DNA from: Polynucleobacter sp. MWH-Berg-3C6
Lineage (GTDB): Bacteria > Pseudomonadota > Gammaproteobacteria > Burkholderiales > Burkholderiaceae
Direction of reading: 5' to 3'
NCBI RefSeq assembly: GCF_018881855.1
Contig: NZ_JACVPN010000005.1
Location: 1 to 64,000 of the forward strand
DNA: 64,000 nucleotides
Positions within the stretch are counted from its first letter, which is position 1, and every line of letters begins with the position of its first letter. The notes below the pieces were generated by a model, which was not told the origin of the DNA, made no database searches, and saw nothing but the letters and a program-made list of their open reading frames with translations. The translations under genes and the position numbers were made by a program. Of the stretch, positions 61,901 to 64,000 are shown piece by piece.

Positions 61901-64000
61901 TGCCGGTGAGGTAAATCACATTACTGTTTGTTTGAGTAGCTGCTGTAGCTTGCAACGCGCTTTCATCATTGGCTGCTGTGCTTGAGTAAACCTGATTCAG
62001 ATGTTGATCAGCATTTTGCGCAATGAGATATGCTGGTAATTCTTCTGGGCGCTTGGCTGTGCCGTTGACCGTAATGGTAGTAGCGCTATTGGCTGGCAAG
62101 CTGGTGCTAAGGTTAAGACCACCCGACACATAAATTGCTTGGGCTAACAACTCTATGGCATTACCCAAAGAGCCTGCATTACCAGCTAGGTTATAGAGAC
62201 TGGTGTTGATGTTGCCAGCAGCATAGATGCTCTGCGCCTGAACCGTGACTTTACTTGCTGTGATGCTGCTACCTACGTTAAGGTACGCAATGGAGGAGCT
62301 GATGATTACATCTAAGTTCTGACCACTGATATTGGCATTAAGGTTAAAGATGCCGCTTGAAGATAGGGTCAAGGTTGTGTAGTTATTGCCAGCTTTGAGA
62401 ATATCCGCCCCACTAGCAATCGTCAGACTGCCTGTACCGTTTTGAGTACAGCTACCAATCGGGCAAGCGGTGGTGTTGGCCGTTACAGCAATGCTCACAT
62501 TGCTATTGGACAGTACTGCTGAGATGAGGCTTGCCGTTGCCTGACCAATGGTCAGATCAATCGGATCTAAGAGCCAAGTACCGGCTTTACCATTGGCGGC
62601 TGTTGTAACGATCTGGGTTTGGGGAGCTAGCGCCACAGTTCCTTTAGAACTGGTTTCAATAAAGCCGCCATTACCAGACAAGGCGCCCCCCAGGGATTTG
62701 AGGATGCCCGCTACTGTGGTTCTCACTTCAGACCAGATCGCAATAGAGCCACCATTGCCAGACTGGGTGGCAGAGGTATCGATTAGAGCGCCCTGCTCAA
62801 TCGTGACGGTTCTAGCCAGTTGTTTGTTGTTAGATGCTGCATCAGCATTGGCTTTTGCTACTTGGGCAGCTTGCGTAGGATTGCTTGCTTGTGTATTAAC
62901 TTGGGTGCCACCTGAGACTTGGGTATTGGCTAGGCCAATGTTCACTTGTCCACCACCTGTTGCACCAGTAGCAGTGGTTTTGGAGTTTTGCGCAATGGTG
63001 ATGTCATTGGCAACGATATTAATTTGACCACCCTGGCCTGTTTGGCTATTGGCACTTACTTTGCCAGCCTGAGTCACGGTATTGGCTACCAGTTCAATCA
63101 CGCCGCCGTTGTTGATGGCTGAGCTGGCCGAGATTCTGCCGGTGTTCTTAATCACGCTGGCCATCAGTTGGTTAGCTGATCCTGCGGCAATCACTACTAA
63201 GCCGCCATTGACCTCAACCACCCGCTTGTTTTCGATCAGGCCGTTATAGGTAGCAACGTCTACTTTGACGCTAATGAGCGAATTTCCCTTAAAGTCCAAT
63301 GTAATTTGCTCACCAGAAGCCATGGCCACTGTGCCCGAGCCTTTTTTGGCCAGTAAGAAGCCTTCATTTCGAACTTCGGGCGCTAGCAATGCAATGTAAC
63401 CGCCCTCAACATTGGTCTTAATGTTGCCTTCGTTGATCACCGCACCAGCGCCATTACCTTTGAAGGTGGACTTACCTTCCATGAAGTCTTTATTGGAGAT
63501 ATTCATGGTTGTTGCTACAACACCAGCAGCGTCAACTTGTGATCCTTTTGCAAAAGTTACGCCATTGGGATTAACAAAAATGACTTGGCCATTGGCTTTG
63601 ACTGCACCTTCAATAACAGAAGCACTTGGTCCTGTTATACGATTCAGTGTCACTGCATTGGCATTGGGTTGATTAAAGTTTACGGTTGCATTTTTACCGA
63701 CGTTAAAACTATCCCAATTAACTACTGCACGCTGTGAAGTTTGGTTCACATTTAAGGTTGCAGTTGTGGCAGTTTGTGATTGTGAAATTGTTGCGTTTCC
63801 AGCGACGACTTGACCACCGGTTGGGAGGGCTAATGCTGGCAAAACAGGAACCATGGGATTTGCAAATGCACTTGCAGAAACTAGCAGTGCACAGATGAAA
63901 AAAGTATGCGAAATACTGCTTGCAAAATTGACTTTTGCAAAACAATTTTTCAACGATATTTTCAGAGAAAGGAGCGACCTTTTCTGATGGGCTTTTTTCA
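34992..64000 (-). CDS. Giant two-partner-secretion exoprotein (FHA-type TPS domain, YDG/MBG repeats), about 9,670 aa
   Basis: One uninterrupted frame runs from TAG 34994-34992 to the right edge. In-frame codons before the TTG at 63953 read KKAHQKRSLLSLKIS, preceded by the bases TG at 64000-63999. The start codon is therefore probably NTG at 64001-63999, giving a long TPS-type signal peptide ending near SASAFA. Order: TPS secretion domain (about residues 32-300, with FVNPNGVTFAKGSQVDAAGV); beta-helix-like part to about 1250; about thirteen repeats of some 250 aa, each with DNT(F/Y)GC-x3-4-C, to about 4700; about two dozen YDG/MBG repeats of some 80 aa (KVYDGTT...GGTLVGV...NYTLTQPTG...ITP) to about 8990; an autotransporter-strand-like piece (GNNTYSGQTILHSGTSLI); and an Ig-like tail (LPSWIKYDPETNTF). 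It should be exported by a TpsB pore, not in the window, and act in adhesion or as a surface filament. There is no C-terminal barrel or sorting signal. Confidence 0.93.
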   Translation of the reverse strand, partial: KKAHQKRSLLSLKISLKNCFAKVNFASSISHTFFICALLVSASAFANPMVPVLPALALPTGGQVVAGNATISQSQTATTATLNVNQTSQRAVVNWDSFNVGKNATVNFNQPNANAVTLNRITGPSASVIEGAVKANGQVIFVNPNGVTFAKGSQVDAAGVVATTMNISNKDFMEGKSTFKGNGAGAVINEGNIKTNVEGGYIALLAPEVRNEGFLLAKKGSGTVAMASGEQITLDFKGNSLISVKVDVATYNGLIENKRVVEVNGGLVVIAAGSANQLMASVIKNTGRISASSAINNGGVIELVANTVTQAGKVSANSQTGQGGQINIVANDITIAQNSKTTATGATGGGQVNIGLANTQVSGGTQVNTQASNPTQAAQVAKANADAASNNKQLARTVTIEQGALIDTSATQSGNGGSIAIWSEVRTTVAGILKSLGGALSGNGGFIETSSKGTVALAPQTQIVTTAANGKAGTWLLDPIDLTIGQATASLISAVLSNSNVSIAVTANTTACPIGSCTQNGTGSLTIASGADILKAGNNYTTLTLSSSGIFNLNANISGQNLDVIISSSIAYLNVGSSITASKVTVQAQSIYAAGNINTSLYNLAGNAGSLGNAIELLAQAIYVSGGLNLSTSLPANSATTITVNGTAKRPEELPAYLIAQNADQHLNQVYSSTAANDESALQATAATQTNSNVIYLTGSNLLDLQATAQVKANGTTGGSIYASAPIINTQAGSVVQANGNNGPGGAIAFSGDQITVAGNIAANGTTDGGAITLIANNGDLNIQTSTIQTNGSTGRGGSIGLSATKNVTITSSAIEATGYNQGGQILIGNDASNGTLPFALSTSLDQYSSINVAQLDQNLSNQNGGFIETSGQTLSMMASINAGRGGMWLLDPTNVTISTTAGTSTGTNPLTFTNQTNVSATQIQTAINAGTSVQIIADGTITQTTNLTFAPASGVNVSLTYDTRTGTAQSITLTGTTTNTGAGNLTLNYLSSGQVIVNGAINSTSTGKINVVAQSFFASNTTTTVAGSNISISSNITTKGGFIALDGTGGSISSAGVITRGAIVNGTVALVAPGSVFNTTSTGTTAVTAATTGGNVAVTTSSNLAPIFGIFGAWYIGGSIDINSNPSGAAQWGFVFNSYSTAFPIAAVGNINITVNNTSTSITANKGVIDITSPVTSYAGSVNLTATTTGSVIAITTSAAISAATGVTISGTSGTAATVVNLGASTITNAAGNITITGNNIAAGGNTGISSTGAITQNANGGNITFSSNNIINQTGAINLAANTSGTASAITYSTTTGNLNSSITSGALSTSGTSTAAINYIAKSAGSTIAVGGVSVPGYISLINTFGGTGGVGGTPSSGFITTANASTLTPVVSVSGIAASGALTAGSLASTTGIYINGISNNYYGFSSGGFALSSSSGGITISASTYSTTATVPIIGLGSSTFTISGNGNLYIQGNGSVAGSLTGINSTGAITNNVSGSNISFISNNVINQTGAITLVANISGSTSTILYDGRTGNKSSAITAGAFTLASGSTSAVNYSIFSAGAALTANGVSVNGTIRINNTYGCASAPCIPLFAVDNYITTANFSTLATTAANGITVSGALTGGSGVILDGVTYSGNHGVYSTVAITATTGNIDVLGITNTGSGIWAQSSAATFTASTGNIIMNGSQLAGNAAVNLNGVLTATAGSVTITGSNTTGNFAFWDNASISAATGIFITGTSAPGNGNATISMSGAMTVTGTGAPITLIATNTANPGVAAIADTGAITGANGTNITFISNGVINQTGAITLAANRSSTATAITFDTTSGNKNSNITTGALTIGSGSTAAINYIAKSLGSAINPGTIASTSVALPGYVSIDNTFGCTGTGCTPVTGFINTTTNNLATLATGSVGVTLNNAIYATGAITVSGAANANQGIGISAVMTSTGGAVTLNGATTNNYGVYNPSSLITANSISVTGTSTVATAGWDVQLAALTINSAATGGSITVTGNVIGTPGAANGITQSGAITGANGSNISFISNNRIDQNGTITLAANTSGSASNVIYDVTTGNKLTTISTAPLNITAGSTSGINYALLASGGAITVGGAVSVPGTITLDNTFGCSGSGCTPVTGYLNKNLTSWATLVTTSNGITINTALSGTAITINGINAGSNGAVMVMAGLTATTGNINITGTTTTGRGVSNLTSVWGVSPIVANSGAVNITGTSTTTGDGVYLGPNNSISAKSITVIGSEVGGTYAVYLNTLTIVAGGTNLNVTGTVGATTHTGIYQSGAITDNAVGSNISFITNGIISQNGAISLVANTGSTATAITFDTTSGNKNSNITTGALTIGSGSTAAINYIAKSLGSAINPGTIASTSVALPGYVSIDNTFGCTGTGCTPVTGFINTTTNNLATLATGSVGVTLNNAIYATGAITVSGAANANQGIGISAVMTSTGGAVTLNGATTNNYGVYNPSSLITANSISVTGTSTVATAGWDVQLAALTINSAATGGSITVTGNVIGTPGAANGITQSGAITGANGSNISFISNNRIDQNGTITLAANTSGSASNVIYDVTTGNKLTTISTAPLNITAGSTSGINYALLASGGAITVGGAVSVPGTITLDNTFGCSGSGCTPVTGYLNKNLTSWATLVTTSNGITINTALSGTAITINGINAGSNGAVMVMAGLTATTGNINITGTTTTGRGVSNLTSVWGVSPIVANSGAVNITGTSTTTGDGVYLGPNNSISAKSITVIGSEVGGTYAVYLNTLTIVAGGTNLNVTGTVGATTHTGIYQSGAITDNAVGSNISFITNGIISQNGAISLVANTGGTAASITYNTTSGDKSSTITMGALSIATGTNLSAINYIAKSSGSPINPNTIGSSTVPLPGYILLDNTYGCSGASCTQITGFINTTTNNLAALATSSVGITINNLIYAINSITANGVSNNNQGVGYSVALTSTDGAVILNGGTTNNYGVYAGSASITANSITITGTSSVAAAWNVYLGALTINSGATNGSITVTGNVIGTPGAAGGIYQAGAITGANGSSVSFISNNNINQNGAISLPANTSGTAANITYDVTSGNKTSIISATGTLNLTAGSTSAINYIEISAGAALTTSPIGTSGVPLPGYVLFDNTYGCAGYGCTPVSGYINSALSGWAALVTTSNGINITGNIFALNSITITAVNAGGSGSGGGAILLQSGLTSTSANINLSGTTTTGLAVSNFNGGGWVVTPITANSGAVNITGISTTTGNGVELGPNNSITAKSIDVIGSEVGGTYAVYLNTMTIVAGGTNLNVTGTVNTNTDTGIYQAGAITDNAVGSNIKFISNGIINQTGAIALVANTGGTAANITYDTTSGTKASNITTGTLTIAAGTNASGINYIVKSAGSAINPGAIGSSTLALPGYVLIDNTFGCTGTGCTPASGFINTTTNNLASLATASIGLTINNAIYATGAITENGVSSGSQGIGYSAVMTSTGSNITLTGGTTTGYGVYGTTLITANNITITGTSSGAPAYAVQIAALTINTGATGGSITVTGNVIATPGTAGGIYQSGAITGVSGSNISFISNNNISQNGAISLAANTSGTASNIIYDTTTGNKTSTISSAALTITAGSTSAINYIIKTNGGTISPPAITVPGYILLDNTCLGCATATTPANAAVNGNAITLGGALSAGTLAGTTGVTINAVANGTGIGFVQGANTIASSAGGVTITVNGQTGTGYTSSGAITATGQAVTINATVTTGSAINDTGAITGGVVTITGTQTTAAATATVVTVTGLITANNVTITGNGGAASTIVSLGAVTINAGGSNLTVTANNVAGGGTTGITQTGAITDNAAGSNITFTSNNIINQTGAIALVANTGGTAANITYDTTSGTKASNITTGTLTIAAGTNASGINYIVKSAGSAINPGAIGSSTLALPGYVLIDNTFGCTGTGCTPASGFINTTTNNLASLATASIGLTINNAIYATGAITENGVSSGSQGIGYSAVMTSTGSNITLTGGTTTGYGVYGTTLITANNITITGTSSGAPAYAVQIAALTINTGATGGSITVTGNVIATPGTAGGIYQSGAITGVSGSNISFIYNNNISQNGAISLAANTSGTASNIIYDTTTGNKTSTISSAALTITAGSTSAINYIIKTNGGTISPPAITVPGYILLDNTCLGCATATTPANAAVNGNAITLGGALSAGTLAGTTGVTINAVANGTGIGFVQGANTIASSAGGVTITVNGQTGTGYTSSGAITATGQAVTINATVTTGSAINDTGAITGGVVTITGTQTTAAATATVVTVTGLITANNVTITGNGGAASTIVSLGAVTINAGGSNLTVTANNVAGGGTTGITQTGAITDNAAGSNITFTSNNIINQTGAIALVANTGVPIANVIYDTTRGTRASNITGGALTFTSGANSIINYIAKSAGSVIDPDVIGTSSLSLPGYVLLDNTFGCTGTGCTPVSGFINPTTNNLSTLATASNVGIGINNAIYATGNIVINGVSSNSSGVNYSAVIRTTSGAITITGSSTANFGIYASNAAAVMSATNATYGVITFNGHSTAVSGQAINTVASATITGAAGVYLTGLGTSGNITTAALIQNSGTVGGVIVDSVGNVSLAGVTNSGVDGIRITGGDGIAAGTTTGGNVTAVGTITNTGGVVGISMAAPENAACTTGCTIANAIGITTANADATKNISYGILGGALVKASGYVSGNFINYRQRLTNTLAISVTLNSNYSAAYGTGYNSASANAWLQANSTVSYTGSITASFGVTTTTPVYVKSVLMFSPTVGGTTASNGANANAVQTNTALTAASVSATDGSAVTVVPAGRTYTITPTVLGITVSGVYNGTTSYSNQNATIVTTGLAAWDTITNVTVSSANANAASAYVTAIAGTATGVNTFSSLNYLINGTFNSTLTNGLPVNTSQSAATNRVSITPAPLGVTINAIYSGTTTVTPTAFTVTGLVNSQTISSISSATINAINVSANNSNYVTAITLGGGTASIGNYVITPAYNTVSSNTQNTVTLTPKALTVTGITIAAKTYDGTKSANVSGGSLVGVATGDLANVTLAQTATFVSPNAANNVALVMVASISGSASGNYTLTQPTGITANISQKVLMVGGTTVAANKVYDGTTAATIAGGTLVGVVTADLANVNLIQSGSFAQSNVANAISVTISNSLNGPAASNYILTQPANVTANITPKTLTVTGTTVANKVYDGTTTATVTGGTLVGVLSSDIANVALIKAGSFTTANAGAGIGVTLTNSISGSASANYALTQPTGVIANITPAPLGITLAAVYSGSTTVTPTSFTLTGLVNGETISAISGATVANINVAANSSNFVRSIVIGSGTALASNYAFNTVTSATAGTGLNTVTLSTKTLTVTGTLADSKVYDGTTSVNVWGGSLVGVVGGDVVSLKQAGTFNSANVGTAVTVLVNDSISGASSGNYTLVQPTGVTAAITPKTLTVSDGTVAHKTYDGTTNATLTGGALIGLVAGDANRVTLIQAGSFSSPNVSNGIIIIVNDSITGVAASNYRLIQPTGITANITPAMLGISVVGVANGTNNITPISYTINGLIGGQTITGLSSVTVNSSSIGSNGSNFVTSIVISGGTALATNYAFAPSYSATSGIGQNIATLVAASQKVLTVTGTVAVTKVYDGTTAITITGGTLVGVTSGDTVNLVQSAVLTSANVSNTASVIINNTITGASAANYILVQPSGITAIVTPAPLGITITAEYNGTTTVTPSAFTVTGLVAGQTITGLSSATVNNANVANNGSNYVTSIVSSGGTASLSNYSINSAYNATTGNTKNVATITAKALTVGSGSVVANKVYDGTTTATITGGALVGVLGSDVVSLAQAGSFAQSAVGNSITVTAANTLSGTSASNYSIIQPTGLSANITPKSLTVSGITVSNKVYDGTTAAVATTGTLVGLVSADAANVTLTQSANFSSASVGNSIPVTVIDSITGTAASNYTIVQPSGLSANITPKGLTVTGTTVSDKVYDGTTSATVTAGTLVGLVASDAANVTFTKSATFTSANAGNAIAIVMNDSISGSAAGNYTLTQPSGITANITPKALTVAGTVIANKVYDGTTTAAISGGSLVGVISGDTVGLNQAASFSQSNAGTGLAVTVANSLTNNAAGNYTLTQPTGFTANITPAPITVSIASQTKEYDGSNAASLTAGTSSNAGSYTLAGFVSGQGAYINQVNATYNSANVANATTVTASLSPSNYIATGSTNLSNYALPTSVSATGTITPATLTMTVNASAKFVGQSDPSFTYTLSGLKGADTSSVLSNAGVTRAAGEVAGATYTLTPSATAANYTIVPATASFTIMAQGQLLITVANTSRAYGTLTSSNIAAAASVSASYCTIGADCSLSASIITLNISAGSSANTWIATDTKPGATQGNYTLTITPPTLTAANSSTGGYLNVGSYTFTPSTTVVTNPGFSTNYATGYPILVVPGTISITPLALTINAPTQTKVYDASTAITGKTLTASNAITGDQLSISGSGAYTIANAGTGLSYTISTIVLGGADAGNYSFPASVTGTNGIITKASLTITGATAANKTYDGTNVASFSGGTLNGVVSADSANLTLTQAGTFSQVNVGNNLVVTAANSLSGSAADNYTLIQPTGLTANITPKALTVTGTAVANKTYDGTTTATVTGGTLVGRIAGDTTTGLTQAGTFSSANVGSGLTVTITDALTNNSLGNYTLTQPTGLTADITPKALTVTGTTVASKTYDGTTTAGVTGGTLVGKVAGDTVTLVEAGTFSQANVGSALAVTVTDSLTGASAGNYTLTQPTGLTANITPKVLTVTGTTVANKVYDGSNAATVSGGSLIGIISGESIELNQAGTFSSANVGNGLAVTITDTLSNNSAGNYVLTQPTGFTANITPKELTVTGTSVANKTYDGTATATITGGSLVGKVGNDVVTLTQAGNFSQANVGSNLAITITNSLGGAAAGNYTLTQPTGLTADITAKTLTITGAAAANKVYDATTAAVMSGTLNGVISADAANITLIRAGDFSQASVGSGLAVTAAYSISGSAAGNYDLTQPTGLTANITTKALTFTGAAIANKTYDGSNVATFSAGTLNGIMGSDAASLTLTQAATFSQANAGNNLAVTVANTISGPAASNYSLTQPTSLTANISPAPLGIAVAATYSAGMTVTPTAFTVTGLVNSETINTISSAIFNSASVAANGSNYVTAITIGSGTAVMSNYTIAQSYNSTSGTAQNTATINAKALTITANDVSNATYGTPYALGTTAFTSSGLVSGDTIISVTLTYASANTVSAITNAGIYTAGIVPGAAIGSGLANYAITYVPGNLTVGRATLTITPNAVSMPYNGNALNNAAYSQAIANYTVSGYKNSDSVVNVPVTLSGSMGFSGATNTVVQNAASYSLAVGTLAGSSSNTNYTIAFANTANNAYVITPLTLAISATKVYDGTTAFAGSAVTATTGIGNQTVVLTGSATANSANVLGVSSLNTTGLQIADGINGGLAVNYVLPASTGNVSITPAPITVTIATQSKVYDATTTANLSAGTSSSAGSYQLSGFATGQGAYINQTNANYDSANVAGATTVSTTLSSSNYIATGSTNLSNYSLPLSISGSASITPATLTMTANAAAKFIGQADPSFTYTLSGLKGADTSSVLISPSVTRPAGDIAGATYTLTPSATAANYTIAPVTSTFTIIAQGQLLLTVGNTSRAYGTLTSSNIAASAPVTASYCTIGSDCSAPNIVSLLLTPGSSANTWIAVDDKVGAAQGNYTLTVAPPTFTAANSSSSGYLKVGNYTFTPSTTVVTNAGYATNYATSYPVLSVPGTISIAPLALNFNTSVPSKVYDATNVINGISLVAANAKSGDQLSLIGSGVFSAANAGTNLPYTINNVAISGVDSSNYSFSGNVTGSNGVITQAALTVSGISANNKVYDATQAATFSGTPSLIGVIQGDTATIAGSPVATFAQANVANHIPVAFDSTSLTLSNSNYYISGLTQNQTASITPAPITVTAAKIYDGNTTVASSGLVIVGIAGQTLGASSGSAILTNPNVGAAGLQSLSNLVLVNGTGLASNYTVVNLIFGNVTITPAPLLITAINDSKVYGSTTTANHATYNVLGVATGASGYSVSGLITGTADAIGSVTLASSGGLASAGVNNGNTYVITPSAAAGSGLTNYSITYVDGAMTITPAPITVNATAASMVYGSSVPSLAYTYTGLVNGDASANFSGNLTTTVLSNSNVGSNYPIGRGTLNVSGDYFITSYVPANITVTPAPITVTASKVYDGSTAVSASGLTIVGVAGQTLGVASGNAILTNPDVGSAALQSISNLVLANGTGLASNYTMLNPVFGATTITPAPLTINATAASMVYGGTVPSLTYTYTGLVGSDTTANISGNLTASVTSTSSVGTNYPIGRGTLAVSGNYAIANYVPANITITPAPLTITSLVDSKVYGNTSTSSSITYSGSGAVTGSAGYSVSGLLNSDTVSAVTLSSPGGLASASVNGGTPYAITPSAAVGTGLSNYSISYINGQLTVTPRPLTIVIDNKSMVYGASALPNLTYSIAGQGLVNGDAINVALSTTATAYSGVAGSASNVGTYQINAAPASNPNYTFSAPARTLTVTPANLTITATNQTTTYGSPLVLSQSALTTSGLVNGDYVTAATILSDTTQTGQSGGNSQVVSGLINAGSYASNLLISNASGLGLSNYNITYVKANLTVNKAILTVSAVSDGKFITQTDTVGSATNCGSGCVGGYAGVAYSGFVNSDNASNGAITGQVTVTRSDANTSSSDAIGLHAGVLIPGGISSTNYIIVPRNGDYTVSPANQLVIKAGLVNTVYGTTPNYGTVSAAYMTYDSNNNPQVLANLSVSLSSNVVTVNDNLGTTATFTLTANPAILSGSGNIHVGGYSISNQSSNGIGITNQTIAGNNFSNGMVVMGHLNVTPKVLSFSDLGITGASKVYDGSVYMTNLALTTGTSGYVGADSVQALATGTFNTKNVGTAIGYTVGITFTGADAANYVVSGGAVYVAGGNGSDGPANGTITQLNSVTYTGPSGGNWSNPANWTTTGTALIGAVPTQSSYGPSGGIPNVANVIIPVGKSVVYDAAVGTPVTSSVTDNGNLSFNLPSAETIPMPISGSGSVTIAGLGRITLSGNNTYSGQTILHSGTSLIAGSNTAIGIGNIQSNNGSFGAANGVVLSSLNVSGLLTLLSDISTSGSQSYENLTLDSTTNLTSLGNGNINLLGTIDGAVDKTQSLVVNAGSGVVTLGGSVGSVARLNSLAITGSRINILSDVLTAAQQTYNGSVFIGDSSYIGRTPTIGFLFSGYSRYFQYSISTITSTIAYLNSNPIYVRTMVSEDPSITFNGSVNDLIADTHTLLVAAIAPDNSNASSAASSINFAGSVGNLSPLYSLNAQVVVSQSQANAISNYVGTISLTGNIATYSDQTYRASAMTAQASTQPGTVTFSIYDPAASINYLLPLQTNGAGAGQMNLQNPSSLDALVINGTNNYALVQNQNGLNNWGAPATISDALGYVPPVYVPPAFTPVAPAIPSSQNTASAIQDIANFIMNTAAQSRAAVSVAMSSPSTEVRITDMVMHAGNVPIPNPGEGMLNVLIKINLGGQVVTFSRSASVKDFKFTVPEALLPPSIISTTNRSDELVERAVQANGDPLPSWIKYDPETNTFIANEVPAGAKAIDIRIQTIKDGKVLEESPPITIDAR
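50912..54019 (-). repeat. Two tandem 1554-bp copies inside the giant exoprotein gene
   Basis: 50912-52465 and 52466-54019 match throughout by eye. The one difference I saw is T at 51799 against G at 53353 (Tyr versus Ser in the protein). A third start of the unit continues to about 54066 before diverging. Each copy is 518 codons, so the frame is kept, and each spans two of the ~250-aa repeats. Confidence 0.9.
55573..58608 (-). repeat. Two tandem 1518-bp copies inside the giant exoprotein gene
   Basis: 55573-57090 and 57091-58608 appear identical over 506 codons each; I noticed no mismatch. Like the 1554-bp pair, each unit contains two of the ~250-aa repeats, so duplication proceeds in two-repeat steps. 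Confidence 0.88.

Noticed and set aside
36286..63672. Many plus-strand open frames (60-160 codons) inside the giant gene, some duplicated
   Set aside because: They are antisense shadows of a repetitive Ala/Thr/Gly/Asn-rich frame. They duplicate only because the underlying repeat does, and they lack ribosome sites and recognisable products.

Overview
The window looks like a chromosomal segment of a freshwater betaproteobacterium of the Burkholderiaceae, most likely Polynucleobacter or a close relative. This rests on gene content and protein style (compact AT-leaning genes, pgi next to a phosphomannomutase, a giant MBG/YDG-type exoprotein, a Burkholderiales-type integrase tail). It is an inference; no database was searched.

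Positions 1 to about 30.7 kb form an integrated phage-like element ending beside an intact tRNA-Ser(UGA) gene (30728-30817). At the left edge an IS3-family insertion has cut off the C-terminal end of a tyrosine integrase. At the right end are an AlpA-type regulator, a 36-aa reading frame and a small unknown gene, divergent from a leftward operon. That operon encodes a DUF1376 replication-type protein, a small unknown protein, and small and large terminase. Portal, putative scaffold, major capsid, a 3-TM holin and an M15 endolysin lie further left on the same strand. No tail gene is visible in the window.

The head-gene order is interrupted by two blocks of non-phage genes. Block 1 (about 3.6-10.5 kb, between capsid and scaffold) holds two Fic proteins, a HipBA pair, a metallophosphoesterase and a DEDD exonuclease. 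Its intergenic regions carry several families of regularly spaced repeats. Block 2 (13.9-26.3 kb, between portal and terminase) holds a universal stress protein/DUF1488/family-2 glycosyltransferase/outer-membrane barrel operon, a diguanylate cyclase, an RNB exoribonuclease, two related coiled-coil proteins, two PAS/HD-GYP proteins (one with an in-frame stop), an MgtA-type P-type ATPase and a YqeB-like protein. Two perfect FNR/ANR-type boxes (TTGAT-N4-ATCAA) precede the stress-protein operon and the intact HD-GYP gene. Block 2 therefore reads as a low-oxygen, exopolysaccharide and c-di-GMP module.

From 30.9 to 35.0 kb the chromosome looks ordinary: an L-2-hydroxyglutarate oxidase-like flavoprotein, glucose-6-phosphate isomerase and phosphomannomutase/phosphoglucomutase. 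The last 29 kb are one leftward reading frame for a two-partner-secretion exoprotein of about 9,670 residues. It has an FHA-type TPS domain, about thirteen roughly 250-residue repeats with paired cysteines, about two dozen YDG/MBG repeats, and a short C-terminal Ig-like segment. Two stretches of it are near-perfect tandem duplications of 1554 and 1518 bp. Its start codon straddles the right edge of the window, and no transporter partner is in view.
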